The notes under the pieces: model-generated | The model's input: the letters and a program-made list of their open reading frames with translations, nothing else | Told to the model about the DNA's origin: nothing | Databases searched by the model: none | Made by a program: the position numbers and the translations under genes | Source: Brucella pituitosa | Lineage (GTDB): Bacteria; Pseudomonadota; Alphaproteobacteria; Rhizobiales; Rhizobiaceae | Direction: 5' to 3' | Length of the DNA stretch: 64,000 nt | Assembly (NCBI RefSeq): GCF_003049685.1 | Contig: NZ_PYSY02000002.1 | Location: forward strand, 186,001 to 250,000 | In this document: one piece after another, positions 54,164 to 63,895 of the stretch | How positions within the stretch are numbered: the stretch's first letter is position 1 | Layout of the letters: the number at the start of each line of letters is the position of its first letter

Positions 54164-56680
54164 GTGACACTGAACCTGAAACCCGCCGCCGCATCTGCCG
54201 CTTTTCCCTTGCCGGACCGTTTTCTCGAATGGTTTGCGGCCAAGGGCTGGTCGCCGCGCGCGCATCAGCTTGAGCTTCTGGCCCGTGCCGAACAGGGACA
54301 GTCCACGCTTCTGATCGCGCCCACCGGCGCGGGCAAGACGCTGGCCGGGTTTCTGCCGGCGTTGGTGGATTTGGAAAAACGTGGGCGCTTGAAGCCTGGC
54401 TTAGCGAAGCGTGGAGTTCACACGCTTTATATCTCGCCGCTGAAGGCTCTGGCCGTTGATATCCATCGCAATCTGACGGTGCCGGTTGAGGAAATGGGTC
54501 TCGACATAACTATTGAGACACGGACCGGCGATACGCCCGCACACAAACGCCAGCGGCAGAAGCTGGTACCGCCGGATATTCTGCTGACCACACCGGAGCA
54601 GCTTGCACTGTTGATCGCATCCAAAGGTGCGGAACAGTTCTTCAAGGGGCTGCGCTATGTGGTGCTGGACGAATTGCACTCGCTGGTGATTTCGAAGCGC
54701 GGGCATTTGCTGGCGCTGGGGCTGGCGCGACTGCGCCGCCTGCAACCGCAATTGCAGACCATCGGCCTTTCCGCAACGGTGGCTGAGCCCGATGAACTGC
54801 GCCGCTGGCTGGTTGAACAGGACGGCACCGGGCCGATGGCCGGACTTGTGACGGTGGACGGCGGCGCCAAGCCGGAAATCAGCATTCTCGAATCCGACGA
54901 ACGGGTGCCATGGTCAGGCCATTCGTCACGCTATGCCATTCCTGACATCTACGAGGCGATCCGCCAGCACCGCACGACGCTTTTATTCGTCAATACGCGC
55001 AGTCAGGCGGAGATGCTGTTTCAGGAACTCTGGCGGGTCAATGAGGACACGCTGCCCATCGCGCTGCATCATGGTTCGCTTGATGCCAGCCAGCGCCGCA
55101 AGGTTGAGCAGGCGATGGCCGCCAACACATTGCGGGCAGTGGTCGCGACTTCGACGCTTGATCTGGGGATCGACTGGGGCGATGTCGATCTGGTCATTCA
55201 TGTCGGCGCACCGAAAGGGGCCAGCCGCCTTGCGCAGCGCATCGGCCGCGCCAATCACCGTATGGACGAGCCAAGCCGGGCCATTCTTGTGCCCGCCAAT
55301 CGCTTCGAGGTGATGGAATGTCGCGCCGCACTCGACGCCAATTATCTAGGCGCGCAGGATACGCCACCCTTGATCGATGGGGCGCTGGATGTGCTGGCGC
55401 AACACGTGCTCGGCATGGCCTGTGCCGAGCCGTTCAATGCCGATCAGCTTTATTGTGAGGTGCAGAGTGCTGCACCCTATTCGAACCTCCCGCGAGACAC
55501 ATTCAACCGCATTCTGGATTTCGTGGCGACCGGAGGCTACGCGCTCAAGACCTATGAACGGTTCGCGAAAATCCGCAAGACCGTGGACGGTGCTTGGCGG
55601 GTGTCCAATCCGCGCATTGCGCAGCAATATCGGCTCAACATCGGCACGATTGTCGAAGCGCCGGAGCTGAATGTGCGGCTTACTCGTGGCGGCAAGGGTG
55701 GAAATGCGCGCGGTGGACGTGTTCTGGGGCGGATCGAAGAATATTTTCTCGAAACGCTGACACCGGGCGATACATTCCTGTTTGCCGGAAAGGTGCTGCG
55801 GTTTGAAGGCATCCGTGAGAATGAATGCATCGCCTCCAATGCTGCCGGGCAGGATGCCAAGATTCCTGTCTATGCAGGTGGCAAGTTTCCGCTTTCTACC
55901 TATCTCGCCGCACAGGTGCGCGCGATGCTCGCTGACCGCACACGCTGGCAGTTTTTGCCGGAACAGGTGCGGGAATGGCTGGAAGTACAGCAATGGAAAT
56001 CCGTGCTGCCTGCAACGGATGAGCTGCTGATCGAAACCTTTCCGCGCGGCAATCGCTTCTACATGGTCGCCTATCCGTTCGAGGGCAGGCTGGCGCACCA
56101 AACGCTCGGCATGTTGCTGACGCGTCGTCTGGAACGCATGGGCGCACATCCGCTTGGCTTTGTCGCGACCGATTATTCGCTGGGGCTCTGGGGCCTCAAG
56201 GATATGGGCGCGCTGATCGGCACCGGAAAGCTTAATCTCACCCGCCTGTTCGACGAGGACATGCTGGGGGACGATCTCGAAGCCTGGCTCGATGAAAGCT
56301 ATCTTCTGAAACGCACTTTCCGCAATTGTGCCGTGATTTCAGGGCTTATCGAGCGCCGTCACCCGGGACAGGAGAAAACAGGCCGTCAGGTTACGGTTTC
56401 CACTGACCTGATCTATGACGTGCTGCGGACCCACGAGCCCGACCATATATTGCTGCAGGCGACGCGCGCGGATGCTGCGACCGGGCTTCTGGATATCAAG
56501 CGTCTTGGTGACATGCTGGCACGCGTGAAAGGTCATCTTTTGCACAAGCCGCTCGACAGGATTTCACCGCTGGCGCTGCCTGTGATGCTCGAAATCGGGC
56601 GTGAGCGTGTGGCGGGTGAGGGCGATGAAATGCTGCTTGAAGAGGCTGCGGACGATCTGATCAGAGAGGCGATGCAATGA
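54164..56680 (+). CDS. lhr: Lhr-type DEXH helicase (ligase-associated)
   Basis: This 838-residue superfamily-2 3'-5' helicase has Walker A IAPTGAGKT at 51-59, motif II VVLDELHSL, motif III SATV, motif VI QRIGRANHR, and then the Lhr-specific winged-helix and C-terminal domains. The shorter form (not the 1500-residue one) is the version associated with this repair cluster. The start is GTG at 54164. It unwinds DNA or RNA-DNA hybrids. The stop overlaps the phosphoesterase start by four bases. Confidence 0.93.
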   Translation: MTLNLKPAAASAAFPLPDRFLEWFAAKGWSPRAHQLELLARAEQGQSTLLIAPTGAGKTLAGFLPALVDLEKRGRLKPGLAKRGVHTLYISPLKALAVDIHRNLTVPVEEMGLDITIETRTGDTPAHKRQRQKLVPPDILLTTPEQLALLIASKGAEQFFKGLRYVVLDELHSLVISKRGHLLALGLARLRRLQPQLQTIGLSATVAEPDELRRWLVEQDGTGPMAGLVTVDGGAKPEISILESDERVPWSGHSSRYAIPDIYEAIRQHRTTLLFVNTRSQAEMLFQELWRVNEDTLPIALHHGSLDASQRRKVEQAMAANTLRAVVATSTLDLGIDWGDVDLVIHVGAPKGASRLAQRIGRANHRMDEPSRAILVPANRFEVMECRAALDANYLGAQDTPPLIDGALDVLAQHVLGMACAEPFNADQLYCEVQSAAPYSNLPRDTFNRILDFVATGGYALKTYERFAKIRKTVDGAWRVSNPRIAQQYRLNIGTIVEAPELNVRLTRGGKGGNARGGRVLGRIEEYFLETLTPGDTFLFAGKVLRFEGIRENECIASNAAGQDAKIPVYAGGKFPLSTYLAAQVRAMLADRTRWQFLPEQVREWLEVQQWKSVLPATDELLIETFPRGNRFYMVAYPFEGRLAHQTLGMLLTRRLERMGAHPLGFVATDYSLGLWGLKDMGALIGTGKLNLTRLFDEDMLGDDLEAWLDESYLLKRTFRNCAVISGLIERRHPGQEKTGRQVTVSTDLIYDVLRTHEPDHILLQATRADAATGLLDIKRLGDMLARVKGHLLHKPLDRISPLALPVMLEIGRERVAGEGDEMLLEEAADDLIREAMQ

Positions 56681-57393
56681 AGACTGCCGTGTGGGGCAAC
56701 GGAGAGGCCTACAGTCTGGCCCATATGGAAGTGCGTGGCGTTGCGGCTGTGTGCGATCCATCCGGTGCACTGTTCCTGCCCGACCTGCATATACTCATCG
56801 TTTCCGATCTGCATCTGGAAAAAGGTTCATCCTTTGCCCGGCGCGGCCAGCTCATCCCGCCTTATGACACAGCAGCGACGCTCGATATGCTGGCGCTGGC
56901 AATCGCACGCTATCAGCCTCGAACCGTCATCAGCCTTGGCGACAGTTTTCATGATGCCACGGCCAGCGAACGCCTGCCGTCGCTTTATGCCATCCGGCTG
57001 AAGTCGCTGATAGAGCATCGCGACTGGTTCTGGATCATCGGCAATCACGATCCGGATCGCCCGGTCGACCTACCGGGCGATTGTGTGGAGGAACTGGCAG
57101 TCGGGCCGCTTGTTTTCCGGCATGAACCATCGCGCAAGGCCGGGCAGGGCGAGATTGCAGGTCACCTTCATCCGGCGGCCCGCATTGTGCGACGGGGTCG
57201 GTCGGTGCGCCGCCCTTGTTTTGTAAGCGACGGGGAAAGGCTCATCATGCCTGCTTTCGGAGCCTATACGGGTGCGCTGAATATTCTGGATCGCGCCTTT
57301 CGGGGGCTGTTTGCCGACGAGACCCTGCGCGCTTATATGCTGGGCCAGGGCAAGGTTTACCCGATTGCTCGCGGTGCGCTGATGGGCGGCTAA
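56677..57393 (+). CDS. pdeM: Ligase-associated metallophosphoesterase PdeM
   Basis: This 238-residue calcineurin-like phosphoesterase has SDLHLEKG (Asp44, His46), GDSFHD (Asp89) and GNHDPD (Asn123, His124) in order, and a later GHLHP. The group has Mn-dependent phosphodiesterase and DNA endonuclease activity. It is translationally coupled to Lhr and completes the four-gene repair set. Its stop overlaps the convergent TIGR02186 gene stop by four bases. Confidence 0.92.
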   Translation: MKTAVWGNGEAYSLAHMEVRGVAAVCDPSGALFLPDLHILIVSDLHLEKGSSFARRGQLIPPYDTAATLDMLALAIARYQPRTVISLGDSFHDATASERLPSLYAIRLKSLIEHRDWFWIIGNHDPDRPVDLPGDCVEELAVGPLVFRHEPSRKAGQGEIAGHLHPAARIVRRGRSVRRPCFVSDGERLIMPAFGAYTGALNILDRAFRGLFADETLRAYMLGQGKVYPIARGALMGG

Positions 57394-58214
57394 TCTTTTT
57401 TGAATAAAACACGTCCGGCCCAGCCGGTGAATACCGCCAGGAATACCGCGAACAAGCCGTAATAGAAGCTGTATTTGTGTGCCGCATCATAGATGCTTTG
57501 CTCGACACTGGCCTTCACGATTTCAAGGCTGGCATTAGCTTCGCGTAGAAAGACACCGTTACGGAACAAAAGAGCTCGGGCGCGATGGCGGCCGACTGGC
57601 ACATTGGCTGACAAGTTCAGCGTTGCGCGAAACAATGTGCGCGAGATAAATTCCACACTGCCGATACGCTGACTGTAAAGACCTTGCCGTATTTTCATCT
57701 CGCGCAACTCGTCGCCGAATTTCAGAATATTGCCCGACAGGCTGGCCGGGTCTTCGGGCCTCAGATAAAAATTGCGCACACCAACAGAAAGCTGGCGGTA
57801 GATCTTATCATCCGCAATATCCTGCAAGTTGCGTGTCGAAGCTAACGAGTAAGAAAGTGGGACGCCAAGGAAGGTTTCAGAATCTGCATTCACCCAGACG
57901 CCCAGATAGCGTTGTTTTTTGCGTACGACCAGATCGCGCGCCGGCCCTTGCAGAACGACGATGATGTCGTAGCGTCCCTGCCGCTGGATCATTGGATCAG
58001 CATTATCCAGCGCGCCGAAGATTGTGAGATCGGTGCCACCAAAATTGGAAGTAATGGCAATCGTCTCGGTTGAAAGACCAATCTCGATGGTTTCTTCAGC
58101 AGGATTTTGCAGCTGCGGCACCCCATTGCCATCGCCACTTGAATTGATCTGCGCTGATGCCGAGGCTGCTGCAAAGCAGAGAAGAAAAACGGATATGAGC
58201 GTGAGTTTCCTCAT
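57390..58214 (-). CDS. TIGR02186 family protein
   Basis: This 274-residue membrane-anchored protein has a signal peptide to about residue 21 (ASASA-QI), a periplasmic domain with beta-rich segments (ETIEIGLSTETIAITSNFGGTDLTIFGAL), and one C-terminal membrane helix at about 249-269 (YYGLFAVFLAVFTGWAGRVLF). The family is restricted to alphaproteobacteria and is regularly encoded next to a TauE/SafE-type exporter, as here, so the two probably work together in sulfur or anion export. The molecular role is not established. Confidence 0.88.
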   Translation of the reverse strand: MRKLTLISVFLLCFAAASASAQINSSGDGNGVPQLQNPAEETIEIGLSTETIAITSNFGGTDLTIFGALDNADPMIQRQGRYDIIVVLQGPARDLVVRKKQRYLGVWVNADSETFLGVPLSYSLASTRNLQDIADDKIYRQLSVGVRNFYLRPEDPASLSGNILKFGDELREMKIRQGLYSQRIGSVEFISRTLFRATLNLSANVPVGRHRARALLFRNGVFLREANASLEIVKASVEQSIYDAAHKYSFYYGLFAVFLAVFTGWAGRVLFKKD

Positions 58215-58215
58215 G

Positions 58216-59136
58216 TCACATATCCGCTATTGTGATCGAAAAAAGATTATCCGGTCGTACAAAAAGGCCGAACGCAAGACGCAGGCCTACGGCGAGAACC
58301 AGCAAGGCAAGCAACAGGCGCAGCTGTTCACCACGCAATTTCTGGCCTGCACGCGCACCGTATTGTGCACCAATCACACCACCGAGCATCAAGAGAAATG
58401 CCAGCACGATATCGATGGACTGATTGGTTGTTGCCTGCATCACAGTCGTGAATGCCGTGACGAACGTGATCTGAAACAGCGATGTGCCGACAACCACATT
58501 GGTCGGAACATGTAGCAGATAGATGAGCGCTGGCACCATGATAAAGCCGCCGCCGACACCCATCACCGATGACAAAAGGCCGATGAAAAAGCCGATGCCG
58601 AGAACCGGAATGATACTGACATAGATGGTGGATGCGCGAAACCGCATCTTGAACGGCAGCTTATGAATCCACGTGTGCTGCCCTGGACGGCGGATCGCAC
58701 CTGCCTGCCCTTTTTTAACACGGCGCAGTGCACGCACGCTTTCAACCAGCATCAGCCCGCCGACTGTGCCGAGGAAGAAGACATAAAGGATAGAAACGAT
58801 CAGATCGAGCTGGCCTAAGTCGCGTAACCATGAGAACACGAAAATACCGAGCAGCGATCCGACTATACCACCCGCGACCAGAAACAGGCCAAGCTTGATG
58901 TCGAGCGTTCGCCGCTTGAAATGTGCAAGCGCACCAGACACCGAGGAAGCAATGACCTGATTGGCGCCGGTCGCCACGGCAATTGCCGGTGGAATGTTGT
59001 AAAAGATCAGCAGCGGCGTGATCAGGAATCCGCCGCCCACACCGAACAATCCAGAAAGAAAACCAACGGCAGCGCCCATGCCGAGCAGAACCAGCATGTT
59101 GACCGATAATTCCGCAATGGGAAGGTAAATACCCAA
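58216..59136 (-). CDS. Sulfite exporter TauE/SafE family protein
   Basis: This is a 306-residue membrane protein with eight or so helices and the two family repeats (GLFGVGGGFLITPLLIFYNIPPAIAVATGANQVI and SSVMGVGGGFIMVPALIYLLHVPTNVVVGTSLFQI). It exports sulfite, sulfoacetate or related anions. The start is TTG at 59136, reading LGIYLPIAELSVN as in relatives; the frame is open to 59190 but the extra residues are not family-like. It is one base from the downstream TIGR02186 gene. Confidence 0.88.
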   Translation of the reverse strand: MGIYLPIAELSVNMLVLLGMGAAVGFLSGLFGVGGGFLITPLLIFYNIPPAIAVATGANQVIASSVSGALAHFKRRTLDIKLGLFLVAGGIVGSLLGIFVFSWLRDLGQLDLIVSILYVFFLGTVGGLMLVESVRALRRVKKGQAGAIRRPGQHTWIHKLPFKMRFRASTIYVSIIPVLGIGFFIGLLSSVMGVGGGFIMVPALIYLLHVPTNVVVGTSLFQITFVTAFTTVMQATTNQSIDIVLAFLLMLGGVIGAQYGARAGQKLRGEQLRLLLALLVLAVGLRLAFGLFVRPDNLFSITIADM

Positions 59137-59215
59137 TTCCGAACCCGGTTTCTGTAACGCACAACACGCAGGCCAATGCGGTCGCGCCATGCCGCAAGGT
59201 CTGTCTCAAGTCTTT

Positions 59216-59313
59216 AGAGCGGATTTCGATTTCGCTGAAGCGATCGACGCTCTAATCGTTTGTTTTAACGCGCATCTTAGTTCTGAAACCGTTTCACACT
59301 TTTCAGAATGCGC
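59216..59313. repeat. Dispersed intergenic repeat of Hyphomicrobiales type
   Basis: AGAGCGGATTTCGAT...GACGCTCT forms one imperfect dyad. GCGCAT...ATGCGC with TTCTGAAA (59281-59288) and TTTTCAGAA (59300-59308) forms a second. From memory, similar paired dyads are common between genes in Brucella and rhizobia; copy number cannot be checked here. Confidence 0.5.
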
Positions 59314-59399
59314 CCTAAAGGTCTTGCTCTCTCAAACAAGGGAAGTCAAACCCCGATTGAGAATAGAGTTACTTTGAACGATAATGAGAAAAGAAAATG

Positions 59400-59429
59400 G
59401 CACATTGTTGTTTGTGAACAACAATGTGC
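59400..59429. terminator. Perfect 11-bp hairpin in intergenic region
   Basis: GCACATTGTTG and its exact complement surround eight bases. There is no T run. It lies between the exporter and the minus-strand unknown gene, about 105 bases past the latter's stop, so it may end that transcript. The gap 59137-59533 contains no gene. Confidence 0.4.
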
Positions 59430-59533
59430 GTCTGGCCAAGCCATAAAACCTTCATACTCGGAACGACGCTCGACCTATTTACTCTCGCGTGTCTTGTTCG
59501 AAAGCCATTCACCCTTTTCGGGATATGCTCTGG

Positions 59534-60088
59534 CTATTCGTATGAGCCTTGCCGGTTGCTCAGCACAATATTGATGTGCTCCTTCGGGGTTATGATCGAA
59601 TGTGACGAAGATGGATAGAATTGCGCCTTGATCGCAATTGGGTCCGATATTTTATTATCGATGAGGCTGCCATTCTTTATCACATAAAGATATGGGTTGG
59701 TGATGCTTGCGCTGTAGGCGCCTGCAAACTTACTTCCGGATGTGAGACCGAACGATGTCGTTGCATCAGAATAATAGTGCCCATTCGTTATGGCCCACTC
59801 TTCTGCCGGGCTGGAGCGCGCCATGGAAGTTTTTTTGCCATCTGGTGTTGAGAAATTGAGATTGAATGACAACGCCATATAGATGTTTTTCAGCTCAGAG
59901 TTTCCGGAAACAACTTTGAACAGCGACTTATATGGATGGAATTCTTCAGCAGGAATGAGGTGGCCATCCAATGAGGATATTTCAAAATCAATCGCGTCCC
60001 CCTGAAAGCCTTTGATATCCTTGTCCAGTGCAAGGGGTATTTTGGCAATTACGCCATTTTCCATCTCGTTATTAACATGCAAAAGCAT
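59534..60088 (-). CDS. Hypothetical protein
   Basis: The protein has 184 residues and no signal peptide or membrane segment. It has beta-rich stretches (AIDFEISSLDGHLIPAEEFHPYKSLFKVV; IYMALSFNLNFSTPDGKKTSMA) and a Thr/Ser/Gly-rich middle. It is AT-rich compared with the neighbours, which suggests transfer. ATG 60088 has GGGGG upstream; GTG 60091 is an alternative. Not recognised. Confidence 0.6.
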   Translation of the reverse strand: MLLHVNNEMENGVIAKIPLALDKDIKGFQGDAIDFEISSLDGHLIPAEEFHPYKSLFKVVSGNSELKNIYMALSFNLNFSTPDGKKTSMARSSPAEEWAITNGHYYSDATTSFGLTSGSKFAGAYSASITNPYLYVIKNGSLIDNKISDPIAIKAQFYPSSSHSIITPKEHINIVLSNRQGSYE

Positions 60089-60263
60089 CACATGGCCCCC
60101 TGGTTTTATTGATTAAATAATAAGCGGCGGCAATTGGATTCAAGCTGTTACTTCTCGCAGAAAGTAAACTCGTTGATGGTAGATTCTACAGCCTTTGGTG
60201 CCGTTGACACTTCCGGAAATCTTTGTAATTCGCAGGGGCACAGCGCAGCAGGAGGATTGTGCC

Positions 60264-60749
60264 ATGATGAGATACGGTATTCTGGCTCTTACGGCATTTA
60301 TCCCATTGCCAGCCACGGCGAATTGCATTCCGCCTTGGCAGACGCAATTTGCGTGCAATATCCCTGAGCGCAATGCGCGTGCAGAATTCTGCCGTATCGC
60401 TGACCCAAAGGCCCACCCGGATAAAAAAGAAGCTTATTATAATTATGTGGTCGGGACGAAGCCGTCAGAACTCTATTTCGAAACCAATTCCACATGGTTT
60501 TCGACAAAAGACACAAATATCAATCACCCAACCGATATGACGATGGCAATGGGCTATGCACGTGGTGACTACGTCTATGCGTTTGTTGTGACTGAAGATA
60601 AGCGCGATGCAGACGGTATCAGAGATGCCGAAGTGCGTGTCTATTCATCGACGGACAAATTTACCAACGACACCAAAGACAACGAGACCGCAAAATTATA
60701 CTGCGATCCCGCATCAATTATCGCAGATCAGGACAGCATCAGGCCTTGA
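60264..60749 (+). CDS. Secreted hypothetical protein
   Basis: The protein (161 residues) has a signal peptide MMRYGILALTAFIPLPATA-NC. The mature part has cysteines at the N-terminal end (NCIPPWQTQFACNIPERNARAEFCRI) and near the C-terminus (LYCDPASI), likely disulphide-bonded in the periplasm. No known domain. ATG 60264 is chosen for GGAGG eight bases upstream; the frame is open to 60195. Confidence 0.68.
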   Translation: MMRYGILALTAFIPLPATANCIPPWQTQFACNIPERNARAEFCRIADPKAHPDKKEAYYNYVVGTKPSELYFETNSTWFSTKDTNINHPTDMTMAMGYARGDYVYAFVVTEDKRDADGIRDAEVRVYSSTDKFTNDTKDNETAKLYCDPASIIADQDSIRP

Positions 60750-60757
60750 CCTGACGC

Positions 60758-63706
60758 CTACTTGTTCTTCTCGAGAAGGAGCTGCACGAGCTGTTGATTG
60801 ACTTCGCCCGTCGGCTCTTGCCCGTGGGCCTTCTGAATTTCAGCGATGGCGTTGCGGGTCTTGTTACCCATCACACCATCTGCGGTTCCAACTTCATAAC
60901 CATTCTTCTGTAGGATGAGCTGGATGTTACGAACGGCCTTCTTCATATCGACTGAGGCAGTAGTGACTGGTTTCTCATCAGACCAGCCCTCGGGTATGTC
61001 GGCTAAATTGGCTTCCTGATTGAGTGGCTTAGCCTTCCAGAGTTCCACGCTGCCCTTGGCGCGTTCAAGCTGCTGAGGTTTCAGTGCTTCGCCTATCTGA
61101 TCACGCTTTTCGGCTGCATCCTTGTCGCCAGCTTTGGCCGCAAGTGCAAACCACTTGTAGCTTTCTTCAAGGTTCACCTGCATTCCGAGACCCTTGGCGG
61201 CCAGAATGCCGAGATTATACTGGCTATCCTTGACGCCGAGCTCTGCAGCTTCGGTAAACCAGCGCACGGCAGATGCATTGTCGGGTGTACCATTGGCACC
61301 CGATGCAAAAAGCACCGCCAGATTATGCATGGCGCTGGCATTGCCCTGTTTTGCTGCCTGCTGATACCAGTCAACTGCTTGTGTGAGATTGCGGGGCATG
61401 CCGAGCCCCTTCTCATTGAAATTGCCCATGCGATAAAGAGCTGGTGCAAAGCCCTTTTCAGCTGACTGCTCAAACCACTTTGCAGCTTCTGCCAAGTTTT
61501 CCTGAACGCCACGGCCTTCCATATAGCGATTGCCGATTTCAAACAGCGCACGAGAGTCACCGGTCATTGCGGCTTCGCGCAATGCTGTGGGGCCTGCTTC
61601 GACCGGCACTTCGGTTACAGTGGTTTCCGGTTCCTCAGCCGGAGTCGTATCGGCAATTGTTGGTTCTTGAGGTGCCGGAGCTGGCATCGGTGCATTCAGA
61701 TTGCTTTCCTGCTGCGGCTTGGCAATCTCTGTCTCAGGTACAACCACTTCCGGCATTGACTGCACTTTAGGTGCTGGCAATGCTTCATTTGCGGGAGCGA
61801 TAGACGCAGTCGTTCCATTGTCGATTGCCGCAGCTTCTGTCTTTGCGGAAAGCTCTGCCTGTTGATTGAGTTCGAGGAATACCGAGCCTGCCTGCAAGCC
61901 AGCAATTGCCAGCATCACAGCACCAATCGCCAGCAGAATAGGTTTGCGCTGGCGGTTGAAAAGATCGCTGATCGATCCTTTCTTCTTCTCAGGAGCCTTT
62001 TCTGATTGCTGTTCAAGCCTGGTTGCTTCCTCGGCCGCTTGCTGCGCAGTACGACGTGCAACGCTGATCAGATCGGCCTTACCGCTTGTTTCAGCTTTCG
62101 TGCCTTCGTGCTGACTGCGTTCTTCGCGAACACGCTTCATGATTGTATTGAGGTCAAGCACGCTGTCATTGTCAGGCTGAACGGAATCCAGTGAAGCACT
62201 CAGTTCCGGCTCTTGACGCGTCTTAGGTGTCAGCTTTGCGAGTTTCTCATCGGTATTCGGTGCATCAACGACAGGCTTTGCGTGTTTTTCGGCTGTCTGA
62301 GGAGCAAGGTTCGGAAACGCTTGTGGTGCAGCAGAATATGGATTTGCGACTGCCTTGGCTTTTGGGTGTGCCTGCGGGAGATGCGGCTGTGCATCGATCT
62401 GCTGTTCGAGGTTTGCAAGCCGATCAACGACTTTAACGAGTGTCTCGTGAACAGCCTCAAATGTCTTGCCATTCCGCTCGTCAGCATTACGGGCAAGGGC
62501 CTCAAGTGATTTCATATCATTGGCAAGCTGTAGTGCAATCGCAGTATCATGTTGCGAGCCATGCTTGAGGACATGGGCGACAGCAGTTTCAGCGGCTTCG
62601 CGAGCCGCGTCCAGGACCGTTTCGCGGTTGTCTGAAATCGAACGCTCGATTGCATCGAGGCGCGGCTTGATTTCCGCAAATTCGACTGATGGCTTGGCCA
62701 GTTGACGCGCGAGATTTGCAATCTGGCTTTCGAGACCGCGAATGGCTTCGCTTTCTGCAAGCGCGATTTCTTCCGGCTGCGGCGTTTGCAAAAGGCTCAG
62801 CGATATCTGTTGCGAAATATCGTCCAGACGCCCTTCGAGTGTGTGAAGCATACCACCTTCAGCATAGTGGCTTGCATATTGCGCATCAAGGCGCTTGGTC
62901 AGTTCCTTGAAACGATTATCAACCTTCTCAAAAAGTGCAGGATTTGGCTCATTGGCCCATTTTTCAGCAGCAGCGAGCTTCTGGTCGATTGCTTCCAAAC
63001 GGGCATCGACGTGGTGATAATCGGACTGGTTCAGGTTTTCCATAACCTTGCCAACCTGATGGGCAAGGAGATTGATCTGCTGTGCCAGCTGGTCGATTGC
63101 CTGTTCAGGCAAACGCGATCCTTCGCTTAGAGCGTCGATGCGCTGTGACAATTCACCAAGGCGGCGGAATAGTGTGTCGGCATTTTGTTCAGCAACAGAG
63201 CTGTCAAGTTGCTGTGTCAGCTCGTTGAGACGACGTTCTATGCGCTCCAGACGAAGTGCTTCTTCATGATCTGAAATCTGATGGCGGCTGGCTGCAATCA
63301 GAGCGCGACTGATTTCATCCAGACGGCTATCGATCTGGCGCAACGAACTGTCGTCAGAAAATGACGCGCCCGGCGCTTCGCGCTGTTCCGCAAAGCGGGG
63401 TGCAAAAACCGGGGCCGATCGCGTGTTATGCTGTTCGGCCTTATTTTGTTCATCACTCAGACGGCGCAGATGTTCAGCAATTTCTGCGAGACCTTCAATG
63501 CGCCTGTCGGCTTGCTGTGGTTCCACAGCGCGGGGGCGAGGAGCAGCACTACCAAGCTGACCCAGGCGCTTTTCCAATTCTGCCAATGTGTTGTGCAGCT
63601 CGTTCATAGCGCTCGACTTTGGTGCTGCAGGCGTATGGCGCTCACGCAGGGCGTTGAGTTCATCTATGATAGAGCGTGAACCGGGTGCCTGATGAGTGTT
63701 TGCCAT
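60758..63706 (-). CDS. PodJ-like polarity protein (coiled coil, Sel1 repeats, peptidoglycan-binding domain)
   Basis: This 982-residue protein has the PodJ layout: a long cytoplasmic coiled-coil part (about 10-480; repeated LDERIS/LNELTQQLDS-type helices), a basic linker, one membrane helix at about 587-611 (PILLAIGAVMLAIAGLQAGSVFL), a Pro-rich periplasmic linker, four Sel1-type TPR repeats at about 715-878 (ALFEIGNRYMEGRGVQENLAEAAKWFEQSA and copies) and a C-terminal peptidoglycan-binding domain (about 925-980). PodJ localises polar development and division proteins in Caulobacter and Agrobacterium. The gene is single, with about 140 bases of 5' leader. Confidence 0.88.
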   Translation of the reverse strand: MANTHQAPGSRSIIDELNALRERHTPAAPKSSAMNELHNTLAELEKRLGQLGSAAPRPRAVEPQQADRRIEGLAEIAEHLRRLSDEQNKAEQHNTRSAPVFAPRFAEQREAPGASFSDDSSLRQIDSRLDEISRALIAASRHQISDHEEALRLERIERRLNELTQQLDSSVAEQNADTLFRRLGELSQRIDALSEGSRLPEQAIDQLAQQINLLAHQVGKVMENLNQSDYHHVDARLEAIDQKLAAAEKWANEPNPALFEKVDNRFKELTKRLDAQYASHYAEGGMLHTLEGRLDDISQQISLSLLQTPQPEEIALAESEAIRGLESQIANLARQLAKPSVEFAEIKPRLDAIERSISDNRETVLDAAREAAETAVAHVLKHGSQHDTAIALQLANDMKSLEALARNADERNGKTFEAVHETLVKVVDRLANLEQQIDAQPHLPQAHPKAKAVANPYSAAPQAFPNLAPQTAEKHAKPVVDAPNTDEKLAKLTPKTRQEPELSASLDSVQPDNDSVLDLNTIMKRVREERSQHEGTKAETSGKADLISVARRTAQQAAEEATRLEQQSEKAPEKKKGSISDLFNRQRKPILLAIGAVMLAIAGLQAGSVFLELNQQAELSAKTEAAAIDNGTTASIAPANEALPAPKVQSMPEVVVPETEIAKPQQESNLNAPMPAPAPQEPTIADTTPAEEPETTVTEVPVEAGPTALREAAMTGDSRALFEIGNRYMEGRGVQENLAEAAKWFEQSAEKGFAPALYRMGNFNEKGLGMPRNLTQAVDWYQQAAKQGNASAMHNLAVLFASGANGTPDNASAVRWFTEAAELGVKDSQYNLGILAAKGLGMQVNLEESYKWFALAAKAGDKDAAEKRDQIGEALKPQQLERAKGSVELWKAKPLNQEANLADIPEGWSDEKPVTTASVDMKKAVRNIQLILQKNGYEVGTADGVMGNKTRNAIAEIQKAHGQEPTGEVNQQLVQLLLEKNK

Positions 63707-63836
63707 GTGAAATTCACTTTTCCAAAAATTAGAAGCTAGCCGAAAGCCGAATTCACGAACGAGTCGAAGCCATGTTTACTGAGGCTATATTCTTACAATC
63801 GTGGTAAATAAGTCGTTAAAATCTATTGCTGATTGC

Positions 63837-63864
63837 ATAAAAACGGCCTCCTTTTGGGAGGCCG
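63837..63864 (-). terminator. Rho-independent terminator of the partial gene
   Basis: The stem CGGCCTCC/GGAGGCCG (63844-63851 and 63857-63864) has a five-base loop. Read on the minus strand it runs into five T. It lies 32 bases past the stop of the gene at the window edge. Confidence 0.85.
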
Positions 63865-63895
63865 CTGTGGCGTTAAGTTTTTGGAAAAATAGACA

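Noticed and set aside
55346..56149. A 267-codon minus-strand frame inside the Lhr gene
   Set aside because: Antisense shadow of a conserved helicase; composition is not protein-like.
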